Positions 1 to 10,799 of a stretch of 64,000 nt of DNA are shown in pieces (positions within the stretch are counted from its first letter, which is position 1; the number at the start of each line of letters is the position of its first letter). The stretch is from Byssothecium circinans (Eukaryota; Ascomycota; Dothideomycetes; Pleosporales; Massarinaceae). The stretch is from assembly GCA_010015675.1 (NCBI GenBank), contig ML976981.1, positions 349,071 to 413,070 on the forward strand, given 5' to 3'. The position numbers were made by a program, and so were the translations under genes. The notes under the pieces were generated by a model. It worked only from the letters and a program-made list of their open reading frames with translations, did not search any database and was not told where the DNA came from.

Positions 1-742
1 ACAGACAACAAAGGGAAAAACAGAGAGGAGAGGAAACAGTGTCCCAAAAGAAAACCAGTCCAAACCGCTAATGTCCGTCTCGCGGAAAAGAGAAAGAGAC
101 AAGGTATGTTCCAGACGAGGTCAAAACCCACCACCCCAGTCGACGATCCCACCACGTCATAAGCAGATCAGAGGAGCAGCAACCCGACACATCGCAATTC
201 CACCCCCGACCCCGAAAATCCAGCAAATCGCAATTCCAGCGTGTAATAAGAGAGCGCGGCCAATCACGAGCACGCGGAAAAGTGGTGCGGCCAGTCGGCG
301 GTACCTCGGTGATTGTCGCGAATGGGGTATAGGGGCGATCGTGGACATGACGTGCCGGATTGGCATGCCATCCCGGTCAAATGTCCACGTATGCGCTGCC
401 GGTGTTCGAGTTTGGTGAGATTGTAGTAATGGGATGGGACGGGATTTGCAGACGCGCGATGAAACGGAGCTGGTGTGCGTTAGTGGACGTCGGGGGAATT
501 GAAAGCTGATGAGATTGGGATGTAAGGGTATAAAGATGACAGGGGGGTTTTTCTTTTGACTTTTTCTCAAAGACGGTAAAAAGAGGGTTTGAGCATTTCA
601 CTTTAACCGTATTTCTCGCATGATCGAGCAAAAACGTACCTAGGGATCCCTGCTCTCCTAGCTGATGTTTCCCCGGGTTCCTGCTTCAGCCTGTTTTGAA
701 TGCTCGTTTGATGATTGATGTGCGGAAGGCTGCGGGATCGTA
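1..742. other. Intergenic, no gene recognised
   Basis: Both strands were read. The open frames here are low-complexity and Pro/Arg/Ser-rich, with no recognisable domain, no convincing splice pairs and mostly non-ATG starts. The stretch beyond 600 is probably the 3' flank of the small zinc-finger gene that ends at 743. Confidence 0.5.
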
Positions 743-957
743 TCAGTCGTGGTGGATGTCGCCGGTGCCTTCGCAGATATGGCACGTGGTCTGCCCTATC
801 ATGTGCGTGAGCTCTGCTTGCTTCAAATGTTTTTCTTTTTGGATAGGGATGAGGGTAGAAAGGGTGTCATACCTGTCGACTTGCAATCGCCGCATCCCTT
901 TCCGTTGCAGGAGTCGCACTTGATGGAGCCGTTGCCGTGACAGGTAGGGCACTGCAT
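743..957 (-). CDS. Minimal DnaJ-type zinc-finger protein (45 aa)
   Basis: Two exons on the minus strand, 957-873 and 795-743, joined by a 77-nt GT-AG intron (796-872), give 45 residues plus TGA. Nearly the whole protein is four consecutive CxxCxGxG-type modules: CPTCHGNG, CDSCNGKG, CGDCKSTG and CHICEGTG. This is the motif order of the cysteine-rich domain of class A DnaJ/Hsp40 proteins, where motifs 1 and 4 bind one zinc ion and 2 and 3 the other. There is no J-domain, G/F linker or C-terminal substrate domain. I infer a small zinc-binding protein with chaperone-like or thiol-redox character. No signal peptide or membrane segment is visible. The splice restores the fourth motif exactly in frame, which is the main support for the model. 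The exact biological role is unknown to me. Confidence 0.75.
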
Positions 958-3203
958 TGCAGGTGCTACCTCTGGTATGCGGACGTAGGCGAAGATGTAA
1001 CAGTAGATGGGGCACCGACACGTTTAGAAGACGTTGAAGGAGAATGGATGTGGATTCAAATGTGTAAGCTTTGGAGAGCTGGTCGGCAGACCCTAATATC
1101 GAGATAAAGGAAGGAGCAGAAAATAAAAACAAGGCAGGAAGAAGTGATATAGGGTGTATAAAAAGATGTGTTTCGAAACGAACGCCAGCAGCGACGAGGC
1201 AAACGACCACTTGGCTCCTACAGACCTTGTTATATAGACGTCGGTAGTAGGCCAAACATGTCCAATCCAAACACAAGCGTGCCGTACCGAATAGCGTACC
1301 AGGCAGGGCCAGGGCAACAGCCCGCCCGGCCGTTGGCTGCACGAAAGGTGTACCCTGTTTGGCAGAAGTGAAGCGCGACAGGGCTCAGCCACAGTAGGCA
1401 GATAATCGCACAAGAGAAGCACGAGCGCGAGCACGAGCATGAGCACTAGCACTCTGGTTCTAACGCTTTCTAAGCTCCATCATCACGGCTGCCAATCACT
1501 ATTCCCTCGGAAATTACCTCGCTGCCGCACAACCACAGGGAAACGAGGGGCCAGAGTGAGATGGGATGTCTGCCCGGGTTGTGTCGCCGTCGGCCAGTCA
1601 GCCAGCACGCGTGGAGTGGTGTAGTGTGCAAGTGATGGGTGGAGAGAAGAGGAGGGGAAGGGGAGGGGAAGGGAGGGAAGGGATTGGACGTGCCGTGCCT
1701 GCGTACAGGAAATGTCCGGAGCAATCAGGTCCGCACAATTCCTTCTAGCGCGCCAATTCCCTCCTTGGGTGACGATTAGCGAGCTGGGATGGAAGAACCC
1801 ACGAGGAAAAGCAACGTCACCGTGTCATCGTCAATTGAAACTCTCCTACCCGACCTTCATGGCGTACAATGGATGCCTGACGCCTGGGACTGGTCTGAGA
1901 GTCGTCCTTCAGGCTCGTATCAGCCAGTGACTCGGGCACGCACCCGCAGGACAGGCTCAAAACTAAAGCTCGCTTTTGTCCCGCATCGTTGAAGCCAGCC
2001 TGGCTATTATGCATGCAGTCTCGTCAACGCAACACAACGCAACGCAACGCAGGGCAAGGCGTAGTGCGAGCGTGAAAAGAGTCCGTAGTCTCTACCTCTT
2101 TGGGCAAGCACACACGTGGCAGCTGCAAGAGCGTTTGTGCTTGAGCCGTAAAGGTGGGTAGGGCTGAAGTCTGGTTGGGTGGCTTATACCTCGCTCTAGG
2201 GGCTGTACAGGGGAGGGCTGCCATTATTTTTGTACACTGAGTCGTTGCCAGCTGCGTGGTACAGTTTGAAGAAGGACTGAGAATGGGGCGGAGTAAGTGA
2301 GAGCGAGACGTCTCAGGTAAACGCACAGGAGAGAGAGCAGTGCCATGTTTAGTTTTGATGCTGGAAGTTTATTATAGTACGACTGTAGCCGTATCTTTTT
2401 GCTCTCACTTCCATTCCAATCATTGAGACTTCGCTCCATCGGTCGACCTACATACATATAGCGCACGTGCACGTTCGCACATAGGAAGGATAATACCTCA
2501 ACCGCGGTAGCCAACGTCCGGACGCACTAGTGACCGGTACCTCTAGTCGAAAAGGATTTGTATCCTTGTATACGTATTGCTCGCGTGCATACGGTCCACT
2601 GCTTCGGGCCCAACTGAGCATCTGAAACTTACTTTGTATATTGCCGCATGGAGCCCCGTGATCGGTATACCAAGCAAATACATTATGAAGTGATTCTCAC
2701 CCATGATGTGCTTCTTATCTTTGCCCCCGTTCGAAGGAAGTCGCGTCATCTATGGTCAGGGTGTGAAATATCGTGGACTTCCCCATCCGGTAAGATGCTG
2801 TTGTTTGATATAGAGTGCCCGTACGACAACGCACTGTACTATAGTATACGCAGTCAGCCACAATCTCCGCGGCCGACCTCATACCAGACCCACGATAAGT
2901 CAAGCCCAAGACAATCAGCTCACTCTTATCAGCAAAAGGACCAAGTCGTCATTCCTAGCTTCTCAGTCGAGCATATTGGCTGGTACAACCAGTCAAACGT
3001 GCAGCTGCAGTGATACAAACATCATGCAAACGAACCTGCACGGTGCTGCAGTAGTGTAACGTCATTACATCAAACAACACGCGAGTTTCAGAACATGCGG
3101 CTGAAAGTCATATCCCAGAGAATGATTTGATTCCGGCAATGATTCGGCAGTAAGACGGCGCCAACACTGCCCAACAAATATATAAATATGTACCTAGGTA
3201 TAA
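958..3203. other. Intergenic, 2.2 kb, low-complexity tracts
   Basis: No gene supported. It holds a polypurine GGGGA/GGGA-rich tract at about 1638-1682, a short CAACG-type pentanucleotide array at about 2024-2051, and a palindromic CACGTG E-box at 2464-2469. The open frames are short, overlap on both strands and show no family signature. The left end is the promoter side of the zinc-finger gene; the right end is the 3' flank of the lactate dehydrogenase gene. Confidence 0.5.
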
Positions 3204-4886
3204 CTACAACTTCGCCAGGATCCTGGCCCTAAGGCTCGGTCTCTCCAGTGACGCAGGCCCGTCGTAAATATCCCTTTCCACCGCCCTCGTGTTGATCTAC
3301 CATCAAACATTAGCTCAACGGGAAGCTGAAAGGCAAGGGGTAGGGTACGGGATAATAACTTACATGCTGCAACCCCAACTGATCCACCCTCTCCACCCCA
3401 AGCAGCCGCATACAAGTCTCCGTCTCCGCCTTCAATATCTCCAACACCCTCTCCACGCCCTCCCTCCCACCAGCCCCCAGCCCAAACAACGCCGCCCTCC
3501 CCACACCCACACCCCTCGCCCCCAGCGCAAGCGCCTTAACGACATCCGTCCCCCTTTTAATCCCCCCGTCGACCCATACTTCCACCTTGTCGAATACCTC
3601 GGGGCAGTACTTGCGGATCTCCAACAAGGTGTGTACCGCAGGCGGCGCAGTATCCAACGCCCTTCCACCATGGTTACTTAGAATAATCGCCTTGATGTGC
3701 GGCGCGTGTAGAGAGGCAAGATACGCATCTTCATGCGTCTGAACCCCCTTGAGGACGATGGGAAGATCCGTATGTTGCTTCAACCAGGGCAGTGTAGTCT
3801 GCCACGTAAGATCCGCCGCAGTCCCCCAAAACAAACTCTGCCCGACACCCATATTCTTCGGCGGCGCTAGAGACGAAGCCGACGCCGATGACGACGGCGT
3901 AGTCGCCTCGCTCGACGTCTTACTAACCGAAGAAGAATCCTCCTGCACCGCCGCCCTAACCGGTAAATTCGCCCCGATATTCTTATTCCGCTCATCGTCC
4001 TCCCTCTTCCCGGGCACCGGCGCATCAAGCGTGAGGACAATAAACTTGACCGCGGCTAGCTTCTTCAGCCGTTCCAGCATCGCCTCGCTCTTACCGCGCT
4101 CCTGCTGCACATACAACTGCCAGCCAAACACCTGTCCGGGCGCGGCATCCGCGACGATCTGCTCGGGTGTCATGGACGCGTTTTGCGATATGAGTTGCAT
4201 GGCGCCGTACTTCGCACACGCTTGCGCGATGCCGTGTTCGCCGTCGGGATGCGCGAGGCGCGCCATGGCGGCGGGGGAGACGTAGATTGGGATCTTGACG
4301 CCGTGGCCGAGGAAAGTCGTCGAGGTGTCGCATCTTGTGCAATCTACAAAGACCCGGGGCCGTAAGAGGATCTTGCGGTAGACTTCGTTGTTGTACTTTT
4401 TACTCGCCAGGTCGTCGCTGGCAGAGTAGTAGTATGCCCATGCTTTCTTGCTGATCTGTTTGGTGGCGATTTGTTCTATCTCGTCGAGGTTCAATACGGT
4501 TTCGAGATCGACCGGCCCTTCATCTTTGGCTTCGCCGGTTTCTACAGGCGTCTTTTCCGTGCTCGGGAGTGTGGCGAGGTTTATGGCGCCGAGCTTTTGG
4601 GAGGGCGTGAGGGTTTCTTCGAGGATGCCTGGGGGGTGGATGGGGTCGTACTCCGAGGTCGCGTCGCTGCCGGCGAGTTGGAGGATGACTTTTGCGCCGC
4701 CCGGGTGCGAGGTCAGGAACGAGGTTACGTCGTAGACTTGTCCGTAGAGGATGACCCAGCAGCTTTCTGCCGTGTTATGTTTTGCGACTGGAGGGTGTTA
4801 TAACTCTTTTCGTTGCACTCGCTGCGCCCAATCTATCGTGGGACGGGAGAGAACGAACCTTCGGCATAATCGAAAACCTTCGCCAT
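3204..4886 (-). CDS. Flavocytochrome b2-like L-lactate dehydrogenase (cytochrome b5 domain + FMN domain)
   Basis: Exons 4886-4859, 4766-3364 and 3296-3204 give 507 aa. The N-terminal cytochrome b5 domain (about residues 1-60) has heme ligand H30 in HPGG and a second His at about 53. The FMN-dependent alpha-hydroxy-acid dehydrogenase domain follows from about residue 101, with [19 protein letters not shown] (catalytic His and substrate Arg) and [11 protein letters not shown] for flavin and phosphate binding. The family oxidises L-lactate to pyruvate and passes electrons through heme to cytochrome c. The last exon restores the usual C-terminus ([12 protein letters not shown]) that intron read-through would lose. 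A Ser/Ala-rich loop near residues 285-310 replaces the usual flexible loop. Oddities: no obvious mitochondrial presequence, and the b5 N-terminus is about seven residues shorter than usual, so the 28-nt first exon is the least certain part. Other alpha-hydroxy acids are possible substrates. Confidence 0.88.
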
Positions 4887-5408
4887 CTTTTTCTTTTTCT
4901 TTTTTGTCTAAGAAGTCTCAATCTTCACAATTGGTGTCTGGGTAAGCCACAGGCCAACAACCCAAAGCTCAATCGAACATATACAGTCAAGGAAAGAAAG
5001 ACAAGGCAGTAGATGTGGGGATTGAAGGATCAATCATCGGCGAGAGAGATGCAGAAAAAACGGTGGGTTTGTATTGACAGCTCCAACCCCAATGGATTTA
5101 AGCGCCTAGCACGCGGCATTTGCGGGGGGAAAACATGTGGGATGGCCTAATTCTCGGTCAAAAAGATACCGAAGAGGCACTGCGGCCCGTCTTTCTCTTT
5201 TTGACGCTTGGCATTACCCCGTAAACTGAAACTAAAGAAGGCTTCAATTGCCGCGGCATTTGACACGCAGTGTAGAGCCCTTGTTCGTTTGCAATGTCGT
5301 GCGGACTGATTCATTTTGATTCTTCACTTTCAGGTTCACAGAAATCTTCTCAGCAACTTCAACAAGTCAGATGCATTCATCGTTCATAGGGTATTATCCA
5401 CTCGTAGC
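4887..5408. other. Intergenic, promoter side of the lactate dehydrogenase gene
   Basis: No coding signal. Just upstream of the ATG at 4886 the minus strand carries a polypurine A/G run typical of fungal 5' leaders. Nothing else could be supported. Confidence 0.5.
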
Positions 5409-5732
5409 TCAGCAATCCATCCCATCCTGTAATGGGTCCACCCCCTTCCGCAGCTCCCTCTGCAGCTCTCTCTGTTGCGCCCTGAGAGTCGCCCTCAACC
5501 GAGACGGGCAGGCACCGAAAATTGCCGCCTCATTCAAATCAAACATATTGGACGCGTTGAACAACTCTGTCAAAATGATATGCATCCGAGAATCGTGTCC
5601 TTTGAACGCTTTGAACGATTCTGAGATTGACGATGCGGGACTTGACAAACATGGACGTGGAAGAAGATCGCTTCGGGGAGTAGAGAGGTCCGATCGTGGT
5701 GACGAAACGCTCGATTCACCTGGAGCATACAC
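5409..5732 (-). CDS. Hypothetical small ORF, Ser/Pro-rich with charged C-terminal helix
   Basis: An open frame of about 107 codons lies 63 bp beyond the Far11 stop on the same strand. It begins with GTG, not ATG. The N-terminal half is Ser/Pro-rich with a repeated SPRSDL/TPRSDL motif. The C-terminal part (RLRATLRAQQRELQRELRKG) looks like an amphipathic helix. I tried joining it to the upstream ATG at about 5776 through the GTGAGT donor, but no acceptor gave the right phase. It may be a separate short gene with an unseen first exon, part of the Far11 3' UTR, or chance. No family recognised. Confidence 0.25.
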   Translation of the reverse strand: MYAPGESSVSSPRSDLSTPRSDLLPRPCLSSPASSISESFKAFKGHDSRMHIILTELFNASNMFDLNEAAIFGACPSRLRATLRAQQRELQRELRKGVDPLQDGMDC

Positions 5733-5795
5733 GTCAATAACTCACGTCAAGAAAGCGTGCGGTCACCGCCATCATTTAAAAGGGCCAAAAGTGCG

Positions 5796-8700
5796 TCACC
5801 AATCCGCCGATACGGGTTCGAGATCGGGGTCCAGCTCATCCCCCCAATCCATCTTCTCCAACTCACGCCTGAAGAAGTCCTGTTCTTCCTCCAGCACGCC
5901 AAGTGTAGCTCCCATGCCCTCGGGATACCGTTTTAAATTATGCCAATGCGTTAACGCGCGGAGAGCTTGTTCAAGCGGCACGCTCTCATCGACCTCGGCA
6001 TCAACGTCGCTGCCTGCTAGCCAGTCGTCTCGGAGCTCTGGTCTGCAATGTAGGTACACAGCTGTTATGACGCGCATATTGGACTGTCGCCATTTACGCC
6101 CACAGTAGGGCACTTGGTTTTTGAACAGCTTAAGGGTGTAGAGGCGCAGCTCGGGTTGCGGCACCTTGAGGTTTTTGCGTAGGAATTGTGACGATTTGTA
6201 GGAAACGAGCATGAGGTTACGGTGTGCTTTGTTTTTGCACATTTTTTGCATGATGCGCATGTAGTTAATGGAGGTGTAGAATGCGCGCCACGAGAAGTTT
6301 GTGATGGGCTCCGTGGGGAGTTCGTTTGTTGGGAAGCCCAGTTCGTCGACCTCCGGTGGTCCGGACGTTGTAGGGAGCGAGGGTTGGTCGATTTCGGCTT
6401 CTGGATTGGTGTTATCGTCTCTCGACATTTGGATTGGAGGTGGTGCAGCATCATCTGAATCTGAGTCGAACTCGGGTTGCTCTTCAGGCTTCTCCTGCTC
6501 TATGCCGATCTTGGAGTGGCTGCGACAAAAGTAGAAAAAGCTGTTCAGGTTAGTAAGTTGCTCCCAACATGAACAGCAGATTACTCACTTTAGTTCCTCC
6601 TGCTCGCACTTGAAGTTGACCACTTTCTCAATCTCCTGTAGCTGCAAGAGCTTCAAAATGAGTGGGACATAGCTAGAGTCGACGAGGAGTTGCGTGATGT
6701 ACTCGTACTTCAAGATGTCTATCAGACTGTCAGCTTGTGTCAACTGCGAGCGAGGTAGGCCACTGACGAGAAACCTTGAACCATTTCAGGATCAGAATCA
6801 GAATGCCGGACACTGCTTTGTCAAGTATCTCTTGCATGCGCATCGTATCGAGCTCCTCATTGGTAGCCTTCACATTGTGGTCGTTCACTCCATTCGTTTG
6901 CCCGCTGTTTCCATTCTGATCTTGAAACTGGAAACCACTCTGAAGTCCATTCGGACCGTTGGCCTGAGTGACGAGAGCAGTGACATGCGATAAAATCGCC
7001 TTGATAAGGACGATGATGACGGATTGCAATATGGGGAGCGCTTTATGCTGAGCCCTGCGTTAGCACTGCCGTGGCAAAAAAGCTGCCGACTTACGTAGAA
7101 CTTTTCGACCAGCTCCAACCTTTCTTCGACACTCCCCGATGGCGGCGTTTCCTTCTGAGAACTGCCTTCCTTCGGTTCGAGCGAGAGTTCAGCCACATCA
7201 GGGTGCTCGTCCGCGCCTGACCAACCTCTCTCGTACTTCATGAATTGCACGCGTTCTTCCCATAGCTGCTTCATAGCACGGGTAGCCCTCATGCGCTTGG
7301 CAAAGAGGTCGGCCGCTTCCAAGATTGAGGTGGGGATATCGGGTCCTTCCCATTTCCGCCCCACGAGCAGATCTTGCAGGTCTGTGGACCCTTTGCCTCC
7401 AAGCTTATTACTCGATTCGTCCAAGGGAGGGTAGAGAAAGGGAAACATCTGGTTCGTCTGATAGTTTTGTTTCTTCCCACCTTTGCCACCTGGTCCTGCG
7501 GGGGATGGTGGGGGCGAGGGTGCCGGCGTTGCGATGTGGACAGGCTGGTTGAAGATTGAGGTACTGCTACTAGTTCCCTCCCCTAGCCCGGAACCAAAGA
7601 CGTGATTACCGGTAGCTTTGTTTGGGTGGTTCTTGAGGGGGGGAAGGATTGAGTTGTTTTCGGGTTCAAGAGGAAATATTGGAGGCGGTGGGTTGTATGC
7701 AGGATATTTTGACAGGATTTCTTGCCGGAACAGATGGTAGTCCAGCGGCGATGCCGTGATGATGGGCTGGCCTCTTGCATCGGCAGACTCAAGGTCATGA
7801 TCTTTGAACGAGTCCTTTGCCTTTTCCACTTGGGCCATGCCGCCGAATGTGACCAGCATCGTCTTCCAGACAAGTAGACAAATTTTGTGGAGCGGCAACG
7901 TGATACTATCGTCCCAGCGAAGCTTCGCAATGACCTCCAGGAGTTGCATAAGCAGACAGGGCTCCTGCAGTCCCAAAATGGCGCTCCTGATGCTCAAGTC
8001 GTCATTATCCCTCTCGTTCACGCGAGCAACCTCGAGAATGACAGATACGGAGGTCATGGCACACCACACTTCGCGACGCTCTGCTTCCCTTCCATCACGT
8101 GGGGCGGTATGGTCAACGTCAACTCCACAAGCGCGCAGGCACGAAGAGCGCAGCGCATTCACTAGGGTCTGAAGACCGTCTAGCTCTATGAAGAGTTGGA
8201 CGTTACTCTTAATTGTTAGCACCTGCTGGGCCGATCTGTCGTAGGCGCCCGCGGGATGCCCGTCTGCATTGTCCGAAGCCTGTCGTGCCGCCGTTGTCGC
8301 GTCAGGGGTCTTCAGAGGAAGCCCAGCAGTCTCATACCAACACCCTAGAATGATGTAGACCAAGGCCTCTAGTTTTTTCAGCCTCGGGACGGGATCTAGT
8401 CGCTTGATCACGGATAAGAGATGCTGTACAAATTCGCTCTGCCGCTGCCGAGTCGCTTCTGTCCAGTCTAGATCTCCGTGCTCGTATGTAGCATTGCTCG
8501 CGCCATTAAATATGCCCCATTCATGCGCGAACGATGCCTGTGCCTTTAGCAACATGGCCTGCTCTTCCACGCTGTACGAGAACCATTCCTCAAGCTCTGC
8601 CTCGAAAGAAGACGCATCTTGGTATGTAAAGGCGTACGGCGTCGGTTCGACTCGGGGCAGGTCTCTAACTAGGATCTGCTGGAGGGAGAGCGGGTCGGTC

Positions 8701-9011
8701 GGTTGGCCTGGAGGCGGGGCTGGGGGTGCGGGAGGAGGGAGATGCAGCGGCGCAGGGGGGACGCTTGTGGTACGCTGTAGGCCAGGACGTAGCAGTGGAG
8801 CTGAGCCAGCTCCATCAGTAGAAGACGGCGAATGTGTGCTCTCGTCAAGCAGGATGCGCTGTTGTTCGGCGCTGTCCAGCGGGAAACCGAGCTCTTCTTC
8901 GGCGGGCTCTGCCTCGATGACCGGCGTTTGAGTCCCAGGAAGTTCCGAGAATTCCGCCTCGTCTACCACAGGCGGGACCAGAGGCGCCTCGGATGGGTGG
9001 CTGTTGTTCAT
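5796..9011 (-). CDS. far11: Far11/STRIP-family protein of the STRIPAK complex (HAM-2/PRO22 type)
   Basis: Exons 9011-7095, 7047-6768, 6718-6589 and 6519-5796 encode 1016 aa. The first in-frame ATG is 9011; the frame extends upstream only through a GTG. The N-terminus is acidic and Pro-rich. An N1221-like domain follows (RDLPRVEPTPYAFTYQ through to FAKRMRATRAMKQLWEER), then the C-terminal DUF3402-type domain, with HKALPILQSVIIVLIKAILSH, FKVSHILKYEYITQLL and the conserved tail GRKWRQSNMRVITAVY. The splices at KVS|H and N|HSK were set by this conservation. The family is a scaffold subunit of STRIPAK (striatin, PP2A, GCK kinases), which controls hyphal fusion and sexual development in filamentous fungi and G1 arrest in yeast. 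It usually sits at the ER or nuclear envelope. All key blocks are present, so it should be functional. Confidence 0.9.
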
Positions 9012-9849
9012 CTTGAGTTGTCTTTGGTCCGCGAGCGTAAACACAGGTGAGTGCGTGCGAATTATGGATATATATAGGTGGTTACCATCTCCAACAGAGG
9101 CTCAAGGCTGATCCGTGGTTTTCAGCGCAGTGTGCAGCCAGTTGGTGTCAACTGCCGACTTGGTAGGAAAACGTGGTAGAATCACATGGGGTTGGTCTCG
9201 GAGGTCGTCGCTGCCTGCACATGCCAAGCACGAGAGAATGGTCCGTGCACATGAGTGTTGTGGGTTGAGGGGCACTGCGATTGAAGTAACACGAGCATAC
9301 TAGTATTAGAAGACATAGTGTCATGTTCATAATGGTTGTAATTCATCAAGCTGATCATCTATCTCCGAAGTATGTGCACGAAGAAGTGAAATAAAAAAAC
9401 TCCACCCGTATTCTCACTACATGAACCCATCCGCCCAAACCGAAGCGGATCCGTCGTTTAACTAAGAGATGGAAACACACAGTCCATACCGTTGAGAGAA
9501 TGCTAGTGGACCTGAACGAATGCCTTTAAGGGAAAAAACTAAGAAGACGAAAAGGAGTGGCCATCATACTCCGCAAGAACCGTAAAGTGGTCTTTCGGCT
9601 TGTCCAGGTCGGACCATTGCGTAAGAAATAGTACGGAAACAGGTGCCTAAGTTTTGGCCCGAACTGTAAAGTAGAAGCGTACCGCCGCCATGAGACACAC
9701 CTTGAGCATGTACGCGTAACAATCACTACGCCACAACAAGCAAACCCCCGCCTCTATTGAAGATACTGCCTCGGGAGGCGTAGTGAGGAAATCGCCATCG
9801 AAGGACCACCAGAAGAATCGAAACAGTGTGTCCATCTACGTGCTCTGCC
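9012..9849. other. Intergenic between far11 and cbf1
   Basis: Holds the far11 5' flank and the cbf1 3' flank. No ORF with a recognisable product and no repeat seen. Confidence 0.5.
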
Positions 9850-10799
9850 TCAGCTGGAGCCGTTTTGGTCCGAGTTGTTCTCGCGCTCCTTGACTTCATC
9901 AGGCACGATGCCAGCATTCTCGCAGGCACGCTTGTAGATGGCACATTCGTCCCAGGCACGTTGGCAGTCGCCCTTGAACTTATCGCAGCTGGCGCTGAGC
10001 TCGGTGATGGCTTGCTCGGTCAAAAGCTTCTCCAATGTCCACTTCTCGATGTTCTGCTGCTCGTTCTCTTTCAGTTGTGTGATGAATTGAACAGCGCGCT
10101 GCAAGATTGAGCCCTTGTTCTTCTCGCAACCGGGGACAATCTTCGCAAGCTCGTTAATTCCCTCGTTGATGGTCTCGCGGCGGCGTCGTTCCACTGTGTA
10201 CTAGTTAGCTATGCCACTTCACGAGGGAGATCAGAACACTTGCCTTCCTTGTGGTTGTCCCTTCGGACCTTGTGCCATTCATCAGTGCCCACTTGAGGCT
10301 TGTGGGTAGAGGTCGTTGGGGGTGAATCGTTCCCCGTCGCCTGGCCTCCTCGAGACGTCGATGTAGCAGCTTTGAGAGCCTCAAGACTAAAGTCCTGCAT
10401 GGCCGCCTGCTGCTGGTGGTGGTCACCCATATTAAACGATGATCCATCGCCTCCACTCCCTTGTGGTTGGAAAGACAGTTCTGTAGGTTGAGGGACTGTC
10501 ATCTGGTGGTAAGCAAGAGCAGCGGCAGCAGTATCCCCGACACTCGCGGTACTGGCGCCGCCGTTCTGGTGCACGTCGAATTGTTGCTGCATGTCGTTGT
10601 CGTTGGCCGCAGAGTTATGGGCGACAAGAAATGAGGCGGTGGCTTGGTCACTCAAATCGTTACCGGTATTCGCAGAGGGAGCCGGTCGAGTCGGGCCTTG
10701 GTCGCGTGAATTGCGTTTTCGCTTGTTGGTGTGCATGGATTCGTGAGCTCCCAAAACAGACTTGGATGTATTGGTAGGGTAGCCAGCTGTATCCGCCAT
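9850..10799 (-). CDS. cbf1: Cbf1/CPF1-type bHLH transcription factor
   Basis: Exons 10799-10244 and 10193-9850 encode 299 aa. The N-terminal 160 residues are Gln/Ala/Ser-rich and low in structure. The basic helix-loop-helix domain starts at about residue 182: the splice creates HKEVERRRRETI, with the E-box-reading His, Glu and Arg residues. It continues through GSILQRAVQFITQLKENE into the conserved Cbf1 extension NIEKWTLEKLLTEQ, which separates this family from other fungal bHLH proteins. The intron (10194-10243, 50 nt) has the donor GAAG|GCAAGT, a GC-AG intron; no GT donor gives the right frame. Cbf1 binds CACGTG and in yeasts acts at centromere CDEI elements and at methionine/sulfur and respiratory promoters. 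Here a transcriptional role is the safer inference. The leader appears long and spliced (see 10800-11890). Confidence 0.9.

Noticed and set aside
2648..3013. 121-codon plus-strand ORF with ATG
   Set aside because: No recognisable family, irregular composition and no supporting context; left as intergenic.
3749..4285. 178-codon plus-strand frame
   Set aside because: Antisense to the FMN domain of the lactate dehydrogenase.
5401..5480. tRN A-box-like TAGCTCAGC
   Set aside because: No B-box and no cloverleaf could be drawn; not a tRNA.
5371..6108. 245-codon plus-strand frame
   Set aside because: Covers the antisense of the conserved Far11 C-terminus; Ser/Arg-rich shadow.
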